Origin: Affinundibacterium amnicola
Lineage (GTDB): Bacteria; Pseudomonadota; Gammaproteobacteria; Burkholderiales; Burkholderiaceae_D
NCBI RefSeq assembly: GCF_014284275.1
Contig: NZ_JACOFU010000003.1
Span: 124,001 to 188,000, forward strand
DNA length: 64,000 bases
Direction: 5' to 3'
Every line of letters begins with the position of its first letter. Positions within the stretch are counted from its first letter, which is position 1. The translations under genes were made by a program, and so were the position numbers. Under the pieces are notes generated by a model. The model was not told the origin of the DNA. It was given only the letters and a program-made list of their open reading frames with translations, and ran no database searches. Positions 46,476-54,799 of the stretch are shown in pieces.

Positions 46476-47750
46476 ATGAAAATTCTTGTGGTCGGCTCCG
46501 GTGGTCGTGAACATGCACTGGCATGGAAATTAGCGCAATCAGAACGCGCGCAAACGATTTTTGTTGCGCCTGGTAATGGCGGCACAGAATTAAATAAGAA
46601 CTTAAAGAACATCAACATCACTGATCCGCATGCCTTAGCGGAGTTTGCGATACAAGAGCATATCGGTTTGACCGTAGTCGGCCCTGAAGTGCCACTTGCT
46701 GCTGGTATCGTGAATATCTTCCGTGAAAAAGGTCTAAAGATTTTTGGACCAACGAAGGAAGCGGCGCAGTTAGAAAGCTCCAAAGATTTCGCCAAAGCCT
46801 TCATGCATCGCCACCATATTCCAACTGCGGAATATCAAACCTTCTCCGATTTACAAGCGGCACATGATTATCTGAATCAAAAAGGTGCACCTATCGTCAT
46901 TAAGGCCGATGGCTTGGCGGCTGGTAAGGGCGTGGTCGTTGCAATGACTGAGGAAGAAGCGCACGCCGCAGTCGATATGATGTTGTCGGATAATAAGTTA
47001 GGTGACGCTGGTGCGCGCGTCGTGATTGAAGAGTTTTTAGCGGGCGAAGAAGCGAGTTTCATCGTCATGGTTGACGGTAAAAATATTTTGCCATTGGCGA
47101 CCAGCCAAGATCACAAACGCTTGCTCGATCAAGATCAAGGACCAAATACAGGCGGCATGGGTGCCTATTCTCCAGCACCTATCGTCACTCCACAGTTGCA
47201 CGCACGTGTTATGCGCGAAATTATTCAGCCTACCGTACAAGGCATGGCCAAAGATGGCATCGTGTTTACTGGTTTCTTGTATGCTGGTTTGATGATAGAC
47301 GAGCAGGGTAACCCTAAGACTTTGGAATTTAATTGCCGCATGGGCGATCCAGAAACCCAACCGATTATGTCGCGTCTCAAAACTGATTTGATCAGCGTGA
47401 TGGAACATGCAGTCAATGGCACGCTCGATACCGTCGAACTCGAATGGGATAGACGCACAGCGATGGGCGTGGTGATGGCAGCCGCTGGTTATCCAGATGC
47501 ACCTGAAAAAGGTGCAGACATTACAGGCATCCCAGCAGAGACTACAGATTGCATTACCTTCCATGCGGGCACGGCCTTAGCTGGCGGCAAACTCAGCGTC
47601 ACGGGTGGTCGTGTGTTGTGCGTGGTAGGTCTCGGTGACTCGGTGAAGACAGCGCAAAAACATGCTTACGATGTGGTTGAAAAAATTCAATTTAAAGGTG
47701 CGCAGTATCGTAAAGATATTGGATGGCGTGCGCTTAATAGAAAACACTGA
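46476..47750 (+). CDS. purD: Phosphoribosylamine-glycine ligase
   Basis: The 424-residue protein has the normal length. The N-terminal GSGGREHALAWKLAQSE, the ATP-grasp core IVIKADGLAAGKGVVVA and the metal-binding LEFNCRMGDPETQP are characteristic of GARS. It makes glycinamide ribonucleotide in the second step of purine synthesis. It follows yebC and precedes hemF, the common order in Burkholderiales. Confidence 0.96.
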   Translation: MKILVVGSGGREHALAWKLAQSERAQTIFVAPGNGGTELNKNLKNINITDPHALAEFAIQEHIGLTVVGPEVPLAAGIVNIFREKGLKIFGPTKEAAQLESSKDFAKAFMHRHHIPTAEYQTFSDLQAAHDYLNQKGAPIVIKADGLAAGKGVVVAMTEEEAHAAVDMMLSDNKLGDAGARVVIEEFLAGEEASFIVMVDGKNILPLATSQDHKRLLDQDQGPNTGGMGAYSPAPIVTPQLHARVMREIIQPTVQGMAKDGIVFTGFLYAGLMIDEQGNPKTLEFNCRMGDPETQPIMSRLKTDLISVMEHAVNGTLDTVELEWDRRTAMGVVMAAAGYPDAPEKGADITGIPAETTDCITFHAGTALAGGKLSVTGGRVLCVVGLGDSVKTAQKHAYDVVEKIQFKGAQYRKDIGWRALNRKH

Positions 47751-47853
47751 GCGTAAGCACCGAACCTAAGCCTTGATAGAAAGCATTAAGAGTCAAAGAC
47801 TTAAGCCGCAGAGGCGCAAAAAATAAACTTACACACGCAATTTTTGACATCCC

Positions 47854-48753
47854 ATGACCGACGCTAACTCCGTAAAAGAATATTTACTAGGCTTACAAGC
47901 TTCCATCGTCGCCTCGATGGAAGAAGTTGATGGTTGCCGTTTTATTACCGATAGCTGGGAGCGCCCGGAAGGCGGTGGTGGGATTTCGCGTGTGATTGAA
48001 GAAGGCAATGTGTTTGAACGCGGCGGTGTGAATTTTTCGCACGTGATGGGCAATAACTTGCCACCATCTGCGGCGGCGAGTCGTCCTGAATTAGCGGGGC
48101 GCAAGTGGGAAGCGATGGGCGTGTCTTTGGTCCTGCATCCGCGCAATCCGTATGCACCGACGGTACACATGAACGTGCGTTTTTTCACTACGTATGCCGA
48201 AGGTAAAGATCCAGTGTGGTGGTTCGGCGGCGGTATGGATCTCACGCCGTATTATGGCTTTGAAGAAGATGCTAAACACTTTCATCAAACTTGCAAAGAT
48301 GCCTTAACGCCATTTGGGACTGACCTTCATCCACGATTTAAAAAATGGTGTGACGAGTATTTTTATCTCAAACATCGTAAAGAAGCACGTGGCGTAGGCG
48401 GCATTTTCTTTGATGATTTTAATGAGCAGCCATTTGCGCAAAGTTTTTCGATGATGAAGAGCGTTGGCGATGGATTTTTGAAGGCTTATCGCCCTATTCT
48501 TGAACGCCGTAAGGATCTCGCCTACGGCGAAACTGAACGTGATTTCCAAGCTTATCGTCGCGGTCGTTATGTGGAATTTAATTTGGTATTTGATCGCGGC
48601 ACGCTATTTGGCTTGCAATCGGGTGGACGTACCGAATCGATCTTGATGTCGATGCCACCGATAGTGAAATGGCGTTACGATTGGAAGCCCGAAGCAGGTA
48701 GTGCAGAAGCCAAATTGGCGACTGATTTTTTGGTGCATAAGGAATGGGTGTAA
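47854..48753 (+). CDS. hemF: Oxygen-dependent coproporphyrinogen III oxidase
   Basis: The 299 residues match HemF length. Recognisable are [24 protein letters not shown] motifs (residues about 37-56), [34 protein letters not shown] and [19 protein letters not shown]. It oxidatively decarboxylates coproporphyrinogen III in haem synthesis and needs oxygen, so the organism respires aerobically. The last codons overlap the nadD start by ten bases. Confidence 0.96.
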   Translation: MTDANSVKEYLLGLQASIVASMEEVDGCRFITDSWERPEGGGGISRVIEEGNVFERGGVNFSHVMGNNLPPSAAASRPELAGRKWEAMGVSLVLHPRNPYAPTVHMNVRFFTTYAEGKDPVWWFGGGMDLTPYYGFEEDAKHFHQTCKDALTPFGTDLHPRFKKWCDEYFYLKHRKEARGVGGIFFDDFNEQPFAQSFSMMKSVGDGFLKAYRPILERRKDLAYGETERDFQAYRRGRYVEFNLVFDRGTLFGLQSGGRTESILMSMPPIVKWRYDWKPEAGSAEAKLATDFLVHKEWV

Positions 48754-49469
48754 AATCCGCTCCTGCAAATCCTGCCGCAACAAACATCCAGCGCTCAGTG
48801 TTGGTATTTGGCGGTAGTTTTGATCCAGTACATCAAGGGCATGTCGCGTTGGTACAGCATTTTGCCAAGCTGCTTAAGGTCGATGAAGTGCGTTTAATAC
48901 CTGCCGGCCAACCTTGGCAAAAAGGCGGTTTAAAAGCGACAGCAGAACAAAGAATAAAGATGTTGGAATTAGCATTTGATGAGCAATTATCAGTGCCTTA
49001 CAGCATCGACCAGCAAGAGATAGAACGTGCAGCTGCGCAGATTCCCAGCTACACGGTCGATACTTTAACTAACATGCGATCTCAATGGGGTAATGCTCAG
49101 TTAAATGAGGAGATCGCGCTTATTTTGCTAATTGGTGCCGACCAATTTCACAATTTTGCAACGTGGAAAAATTGGCAACAAATTTTTAAATTGGCACATA
49201 TCGTCGTTGCCGCAAGACCCGGCTATAGCTTGCAAATCGACACATTACCCAGCGAATTTGCCGCGCTCTGGCAGCAAGCAAATGGCGCAATTGAAGATCT
49301 TAAGCAATGCTCTTTTGGCAAAACATGGCTAGAAACTGATCTGGCCTGGGATATTTCTGCAACACGAATTCGCGACGAATTGCAGCAACAAGGGCAAACC
49401 AGGGAAACCACCTCGCTAATTCCGCGCAAGGTGTTAGACTACCTTCAAAGCCAAGGGATTTACAATTAG
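48744..49469 (+). CDS. nadD: Nicotinate-nucleotide adenylyltransferase
   Basis: The protein (241 residues) has [20 protein letters not shown], the NadD signature with the HxGH motif, and near the C-terminus SATRIRDEL, the ISxTxxR-like motif. The ATG at 48744 lies within the end of hemF, so translation is coupled. It makes deamido-NAD from nicotinate mononucleotide. Between nadD and rsfS there is the usual short gap. Confidence 0.94.
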   Translation: MGVKSAPANPAATNIQRSVLVFGGSFDPVHQGHVALVQHFAKLLKVDEVRLIPAGQPWQKGGLKATAEQRIKMLELAFDEQLSVPYSIDQQEIERAAAQIPSYTVDTLTNMRSQWGNAQLNEEIALILLIGADQFHNFATWKNWQQIFKLAHIVVAARPGYSLQIDTLPSEFAALWQQANGAIEDLKQCSFGKTWLETDLAWDISATRIRDELQQQGQTRETTSLIPRKVLDYLQSQGIYN

Positions 49470-49558
49470 CGCAAAACCATTAACCTTCGCATTAGCTGCT
49501 TCAAACTCACGACGAAGCAGCGATCAGGATTACAAGAAATTAGGATAGATTGGACATT

Positions 49559-50230
49559 ATGGATATCAAAAAATTGCAAACATTGGTCTTCGACGCATTA
49601 GAAGACGTTAAAGGTCAAGACATACAAATCTTCGACACCACCGAAATCACCAGCCTGTTCGATCGCGTTTGCGTGGTATCTGGTACTTCCAACCGTCAAA
49701 CTAAAGCGCTCGCTGCTGCGGTGCGCGACAAGGTCAAAGAAAACGGCGGCAACATCGTCGGCATGGAAGGTGAAGGTACGGGTGAATGGGTACTGGTCGA
49801 TTTGGGCGATATGGTCGTCCACATCATGCAACCAGCAATCCGCGCGTACTACCGTTTAGAAGAGTTGTGGGGCGGTAAAGAAGTCAAAATGGGGGCTGCA
49901 AAACGTACCTCTAAAATGACTGCTGGCCCTATGGATGAAGAAAAACCAAAACGCTCACGTTCCAAAGCCGCACCAGTCGAAGTGACGCCAGATATGATGG
50001 CAATTCAAACGACAGTGGAAGATGAGAAACCAAAGCGCAAACCGCGCGTGAGCAAAGTGGCGGCTGAGTTGGCTGGTGACAAACCTGCTCGTAAGCCTCG
50101 TGCGACATCTGCGACTCCAAAGATTCCTTCTGGTGGTCGTGTGAAGGTGGCATCTACTAAAACAGCTGCTGCGTCTTCTAAAGAGGCTGCAGCTAAGAAA
50201 GCTACTACGCGTCGTAAGACTGCTGAGTAA
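49559..50230 (+). CDS. rsfS: Ribosomal silencing factor RsfS with a long basic C-terminal tail
   Basis: The ATG at 49559 gives MDIKKLQTLVFDALEDVKGQ, the normal start; a TTG nine bases earlier is possible. The first 115 residues are the complete RsfS/Iojap domain (VCVVSGTSNRQTKALAAAV, GEGTGEWVLVDLGDMVVHIM). RsfS binds ribosomal protein L14 and blocks subunit joining in starvation. The remaining 105 residues are a Lys/Ala/Arg-rich tail with repeats such as KPKRSRSK, KPKRKPR and KPARKPR, unusually long, and may bind RNA. A terminator follows. Confidence 0.93.
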   Translation: MDIKKLQTLVFDALEDVKGQDIQIFDTTEITSLFDRVCVVSGTSNRQTKALAAAVRDKVKENGGNIVGMEGEGTGEWVLVDLGDMVVHIMQPAIRAYYRLEELWGGKEVKMGAAKRTSKMTAGPMDEEKPKRSRSKAAPVEVTPDMMAIQTTVEDEKPKRKPRVSKVAAELAGDKPARKPRATSATPKIPSGGRVKVASTKTAAASSKEAAAKKATTRRKTAE

Positions 50231-50263
50231 TATTTTTGTTTGGTAGGAATGAATGTTTGATTG

Positions 50264-50298
50264 AAAGGAGAAAGTCTTTTTGGACTTTCTCCTTTTTT
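50264..50298 (+). terminator. Rho-independent terminator after rsfS
   Basis: AAAGGAGAAAGTC and GACTTTCTCCTTTT form a 13-base stem (arms 50264-50276 and 50283-50295) with a six-base loop, followed by a T-run (to 50298). It lies 33 bases after the rsfS stop. Confidence 0.85.
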
Positions 50299-50370
50299 AT
50301 TTGAGTTTCGTGTTTGAATCAAATTTTGAATTTTGTTTTCCTAATTTATTTCGAGACTGTTGAATGGTCG

Positions 50371-50914
50371 GTAGGTCGGGGGTGGCCCGACAGCCACTTA
50401 CTTTCTTTGCTTCGCCAAAGAAAGTAAAGAAAGGCGACCACGCTGCCACTGGCCTTCGGCTTCCCAATTGTGCAAGACAAAAAATGGGAAAGTGTCGAAA
50501 CTCGCTTCGCTCAGACAACGACACTTTCTTTATCCATTTTCTGTCCTACACAATTGGCAGTGTCAGAAGTGGATGAAAGTCAAAAACAACGGCAACATCA
50601 AAACAATCAATATCGACGGACGTTCAATTTTCTATTTGCAGTTGTATGTCGTTGTTTTTGATGTTGATGTTGATGTTGATGTTGACCTACCCCCGTTTGA
50701 GACGATGTAATTTGTGCGTCACAGAAAATGGATAAGAAAGTGTTGTTGTCTGAGCCGAAGGCGAGTTTCAACACTTTCCCATTTTTTGTGATGCATAAAT
50801 TATGCTGAAGCGAAGCGTAAGCACCTGAAGGGCGAGTCTACGGTCGCCTTTTTTGGAGCACCTTTTTTGGCGAAGCAAAAAAGGTGCTTGGCTGTCGGGC
50901 CACCCCCGACCTAC
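50371..50914. repeat. Long nested inverted repeat, 544 bp
   Basis: The outer arms (50371-50396 and 50889-50914) are perfect over 26 bases and begin GTAGGTCGGGGGTGGCCCGA. Inner arms at 50477-50544 and 50721-50789 are imperfect but long: the left one reads ACAAAAAATGGGAAAGTGTC and ends ATTTTCTGT, the right one mirrors this. A centre with GATGTT repeats separates them. It contains no gene. The element resembles two head-to-head copies of a common intergenic repeat (with CTTTGCTTCGCCAAAG). As DNA or RNA it could fold into a large cruciform. Confidence 0.8.
50660..50683. repeat. Four tandem GATGTT hexamers
   Basis: Four exact copies of GATGTT lie in the centre of the long inverted repeat, and the complement of the same theme (AACATC with AAAACAA) occurs about 80 bases to the left. 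A short slipped-strand repeat; the copy number may vary between strains. Confidence 0.75.
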
Positions 50915-51034
50915 AGGACGTTGATTAACGGCAAATTAAGAATCAAGAATAAGAAGTCAAAACAATAATCACATAATCAACGACAATTCACACTTCATCA
51001 TTCAGCAATCACCGATAACATTTGAGAGGAAGCA

Positions 51035-51880
51035 ATGCGCATTAATCACCTGATCACCACCATCTTGCTAGCCACCAGTCTAACGATTACAGTTGGATCG
51101 ACAGCGACGGCGCAAGTCACAGTCAAGCCGCTAGTCATAGGTGAGTCCCTGGAACTCGTTTCTAAAACCATGCAAGAGACTAGACGGATCAACGTGTATT
51201 TACCAGATGGCTATCGACTAGATCAATCAAAAGCGTATCCCGTCATCTACATGCCCGACGGTGGCGTAGCAGAAGATTTTTTGCATATTGCCGGTTTGAT
51301 GCAGGTGTCGATGGCGAACGGAACGATGCGGCCATCTATTTTGGTGGGCATTGAAAATACCGTACGGCGGCGTGACTTAACTGGGCCTAGTAATAGCGAG
51401 TTAGATAAAAAAGCGATTCCCAATCTGGGTGGTGCTGAGTCTTATCGTCGATTCTTGACTAAGGAATTAATACCCGAAATCGAGCAGCGCTATCGCACAA
51501 CACAAGAGCGCGCTTTGGTGGGCGAATCATTGGCAGGACTCTTCACCTTAGAGACTTTGTTTCACACGCCTGATATGTTCCAGACGTATATCGCGATCGA
51601 TCCTAGCTTGTGGTGGAATGACGAACACTTGACGGCGCAGTTTGCTAAGAAATTGCAGGCGCAGCCTCAACTGGCCAAGAATTTGTATTTCGCTAGTAGT
51701 GGGCAACGTGGAATGGAATCGGTGATTCAGAATTTCGCGCAGATGTTGCAAACGCAGAAGCCAGTGGGTTTGAACTGGACTTATGAACACTTCGCAAAAG
51801 AAACGCATGCGACGATTTATCATCCCGCTGCGTTGATTGCGTTTCGACAATTGTTTGCACCTGAGCCAAATAACAAATAA
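51035..51880 (+). CDS. Secreted esterase (putative esterase family, S-formylglutathione hydrolase/Fes-like fold)
   Basis: The 281-residue protein has GAGAGGAAGC upstream of its ATG and a Sec signal (ITTILLATSLTITVGST, cleavage after TATA). The mature domain carries YPVIYMPDGG and the nucleophile GESLAGLFTLE. His in YEHFAKETHATI would complete a triad. Family members include Fes-like ferric enterobactin esterases and other D-type esterases, so a siderophore or phenolic ester could be the substrate. It ends four bases before the convergent acetyltransferase. Confidence 0.82.
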   Translation: MRINHLITTILLATSLTITVGSTATAQVTVKPLVIGESLELVSKTMQETRRINVYLPDGYRLDQSKAYPVIYMPDGGVAEDFLHIAGLMQVSMANGTMRPSILVGIENTVRRRDLTGPSNSELDKKAIPNLGGAESYRRFLTKELIPEIEQRYRTTQERALVGESLAGLFTLETLFHTPDMFQTYIAIDPSLWWNDEHLTAQFAKKLQAQPQLAKNLYFASSGQRGMESVIQNFAQMLQTQKPVGLNWTYEHFAKETHATIYHPAALIAFRQLFAPEPNNK

Positions 51881-51883
51881 AGA

Positions 51884-52405
51884 CTAGTTTGAACGCAACC
51901 AAGCCATAGGAATATCCATCTCCAAATCGCCATCTGGCCGGCGTACGCGTTGTTTAAAATGCCCTTCAATCTCAAAACCTAGGCTGTGATAAAAGGCGAT
52001 GGCTTTGTGATTAGATTCGCGTACAAATAGCTCGATCCGGCAGATGTCAGGTCGATGCAGTTTGACTTCGTCGAGTAAAGCAGTAAAAACTGCGCGCCCA
52101 ACACCGATGGCTTGATAATCAGGATGCACGGCAATCGTCAGATCTGACAAGATGTGTGCAAACAGTCGGGGGAAGGGTGGGTAAGCATGAATTTCACCAA
52201 CAATTTGTGCATTCACTTTTGCAACAAAGCAGACACCACGGGCCATCGCGGCGTCTAAATTGTGGCGGATATAGTCGTCAGTAATTTCATCTTCAGTACG
52301 GGCGATACCGCCACCTTGTCGCGCGACATGTTGATAGAGCGCTTTGATGCCAGCGAAATCTTCTTTGCAGGCAGGGGTGACAAGATAAGTGTTGGTTTCG
52401 CTCAT
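51884..52405 (-). CDS. GNAT-family N-acetyltransferase
   Basis: The start at 52405 is supported by GGAGG six bases upstream; a longer frame from 52417 is less likely. The 173-residue protein has the acetyl-CoA loop VHPDYQAIGVGRAVFTALL and FYHSLGFEIEGHFKQRV, typical of GNAT enzymes that acetylate small amines or peptides. The substrate cannot be deduced. It lies just downstream of the aminopeptidase P gene on the same strand. Confidence 0.85.
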   Translation of the reverse strand: MSETNTYLVTPACKEDFAGIKALYQHVARQGGGIARTEDEITDDYIRHNLDAAMARGVCFVAKVNAQIVGEIHAYPPFPRLFAHILSDLTIAVHPDYQAIGVGRAVFTALLDEVKLHRPDICRIELFVRESNHKAIAFYHSLGFEIEGHFKQRVRRPDGDLEMDIPMAWLRSN

Positions 52406-52417
52406 ACTGTCCTCCAT

Positions 52418-54214
52418 TTATTTATTAATCGCCTTTGTACGCTCTTTAAGCCAGTTCAATGCATCACCTTGTACGCGTGGCGAGAGTCTGTGTAAGACAT
52501 CCTGATGATAAGCATTGAGCCAGTCAATTTCATCTTGGTGCATCAGATCGAGTGCGATGCAACGCGTATCAATTGGGCACAAAGTTAAGCTTTCAAACTT
52601 CAGATACTCGCCAAATTCAGTTGTTTGTGCAGGTACGCACAGCATGAGATTTTCTATGCGCACGCCCCATTTTCCAGGGCGATAAATACCAGGTTCATTC
52701 GATGTGATCATGCCAATTTCCATCACCATGTCGCTGTTGGGAATCGCACCAGAAATTGACTGCGGGCCTTCATGGACATTGAGGAAATAGCCAACGCCAT
52801 GACCCGTGCCGTGACCGTAATTGATGCCTTCTGCCCACATCGGTGCACGTGCGACGGTGTCGAGCACGGTAGAGTAAGTCCCATACGGAAATTGCATGCG
52901 CGACAGCGCTATCATGCCTTTTAATACCAGCGTGAAATCACGTTTTTGTTCGGTAGAAACCGTGCCTACAGGTACGACGCGCGTAATATCGGTAGTGCCG
53001 TTCAGATACTGGCCACCCGAATCAATCAGTAACAAGCCATTGCCTTCAATCACCGCATGTGAACTTGCTGTAGCGCGATAATGTGGCATCGCGCCATTGC
53101 CGTTAAAACCTGCGATCGTGCCAAAACTTGGTGAAATAAAATGTGGCTGACGCGCGCGCGCTGCACAGATTTGTTCATCGATGGTGATTTCTGTGATGCG
53201 CTGGTTTCCTTGTGCTTGTTCAAACCATGCAAAAAATTCACATAAGGCCGCGCCATCTTGCTCCATGGCTTCACGCACGAATTGCGCCTCAGCAGAATGT
53301 TTGCGTGATTTGTTGTAGACCGAGGGATTCAGTGCTTCGATGATTTGAACTTCCTTGGCAATCGCTTGCTGGAAGCCGTAGGTAATGCGGCGTGGATCGA
53401 TGAGTAGCGTAGCACTCGCATTTAGATTCGACAATGCCACACGAGCATCTTCGTATGGTCGGCATTGCACGTCATCTTTTAAGAGTCTTTCAGCGATTGC
53501 TTGAGGGACTTTGTTCAATGGAATGAATAGCGTCGCGCTATCTATGCCGATTAAGGCATGTGAGACAAAGACCGGATTGTAGTTGACATCCGCTCCACGC
53601 AGATTGAATATCCAGGCAATATCGTCAACTGTAGAAACAAAATGCCAGTTGGCGCCTTTGGCTTGCATTTGCGCGCGTACAGCAGCGAGTTTGTCGGCGC
53701 GACTTAGCACCGCAAATGGCGGTAGATGCTCGTAGATCGGCGTATCTGGCAAGGCAGGTCGGTCGCTCCATACCTCTTCCAAGATATCGAGTTGTGTGTT
53801 GAGCTTGATTTGTTTCGGCATTAGGGCTGCTTGTAAAGCACGTGCGCTCGCTAGACCTAAAACATTACCATCAACGGCGAGTGTTTGACCTTCACTTAAA
53901 TTTTCTGTGAGCCAGTCGATGTGCGCAGTGGCAGCGGATGACTGTATCTTCATCACGCTAATACCTGTATTTGCTAACTCAATATCCGCTTGTGACCAGT
54001 AACGGCTATCTACCCATAAGCCTGCGAAATCAGACGTTACGATAAGCGTTGCGACTGAGCCAGTGAAGCCGGAAAATACTTCACGACCTTGCCAGCGAGC
54101 TGGAAGATATTCGGATAAGTGGGGATCTGCCGATGGAATTAAACAAGCGTGTACGCTGTGTTTTGCCATCGCCGCACGTAGTTCAGTTAAACGTTGAGGA
54201 ATAGAGATGCTCAT
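52418..54214 (-). CDS. Xaa-Pro aminopeptidase (M24B family, long eukaryote-like form)
   Basis: The 598-residue protein has the three-domain layout of the longer aminopeptidase P: two creatinase N-terminal domains (residues 1-300) and a catalytic pita-bread domain with metal ligands in IDSGGQYLNGTTDITRV, GHGTGHGVGYFLNVHEGP, MITSNEPGIYR and VRIENL. It removes N-terminal residues before proline in the cytoplasm. It lies upstream of a GNAT gene with only 12 bases between them; the two may form a unit. Confidence 0.93.
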   Translation of the reverse strand: MSISIPQRLTELRAAMAKHSVHACLIPSADPHLSEYLPARWQGREVFSGFTGSVATLIVTSDFAGLWVDSRYWSQADIELANTGISVMKIQSSAATAHIDWLTENLSEGQTLAVDGNVLGLASARALQAALMPKQIKLNTQLDILEEVWSDRPALPDTPIYEHLPPFAVLSRADKLAAVRAQMQAKGANWHFVSTVDDIAWIFNLRGADVNYNPVFVSHALIGIDSATLFIPLNKVPQAIAERLLKDDVQCRPYEDARVALSNLNASATLLIDPRRITYGFQQAIAKEVQIIEALNPSVYNKSRKHSAEAQFVREAMEQDGAALCEFFAWFEQAQGNQRITEITIDEQICAARARQPHFISPSFGTIAGFNGNGAMPHYRATASSHAVIEGNGLLLIDSGGQYLNGTTDITRVVPVGTVSTEQKRDFTLVLKGMIALSRMQFPYGTYSTVLDTVARAPMWAEGINYGHGTGHGVGYFLNVHEGPQSISGAIPNSDMVMEIGMITSNEPGIYRPGKWGVRIENLMLCVPAQTTEFGEYLKFESLTLCPIDTRCIALDLMHQDEIDWLNAYHQDVLHRLSPRVQGDALNWLKERTKAINK

Positions 54215-54307
54215 GTTGGTCCTGTTGAAGAGGGCAATTCCAGCGCCAAGTCAGGGATTGATTATTAATGACTGAGGGATAAACTAAGTGCGAAACTGAA
54301 GAAGCAA

Positions 54308-54784
54308 TCAACGGAGAAAACGGCGCATCACGTGTGGCATAGGTTCATGCGGATTCGCATGCGCATACTCGAGTTCTGGTGCTAGTTCAAACTCGTAGGC
54401 GGTGTACAAATCTACTAAACGTGGTTGATCTGTGCGCACGCCTAATCGTAACTCCTCGACGCCGGAAGTTTGTGCCTGATGAATGACTGCTTCGAGTAAA
54501 TGTTGCGACAATGCTTCGCCGCGAAATGCGGGCAGTATGCCCATGCGCCGCATTTCCCAAGTGCTGGTTTCACCATCGACTGGCAGCCAACGCACCGAGC
54601 CAGCAGGTTCTTCATCGACGAGTAGAATAAAGGCGCCGCCTTGCGTCAATTCTTCGGCGACTTTTTCGCTACTTTCATAATGACCAGACGATGTGTCCGC
54701 AACTTTACCCGCCCAGCAAGTGCGGGTTAAATGCGCCAGTAAAGGCGCATCTTCGACATTGGCTTCGCGTATGACGATGTCCAT
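54308..54784 (-). CDS. GNAT-family N-acetyltransferase
   Basis: The 158-residue protein has the GNAT core: VIREANVEDAPLLAHLTR at the start, STWEMRRMGILPAFRGEALSQHLL with the acetyl-CoA pyrophosphate loop (GILPAFRGEALSQHL) and a Y-x-x-F-type LYTAYEFELAP segment. The substrate is unknown. It is 15 bases downstream of metG on the same strand. Confidence 0.85.
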   Translation of the reverse strand: MDIVIREANVEDAPLLAHLTRTCWAGKVADTSSGHYESSEKVAEELTQGGAFILLVDEEPAGSVRWLPVDGETSTWEMRRMGILPAFRGEALSQHLLEAVIHQAQTSGVEELRLGVRTDQPRLVDLYTAYEFELAPELEYAHANPHEPMPHVMRRFLR

Positions 54785-54799
54785 AAGCTAATTGACAAA

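Noticed and set aside
50660-50683. GATGTT repeats as a CRISPR-like array
   Set aside because: There are no spacers between the units and no cas genes. It is a simple microsatellite.
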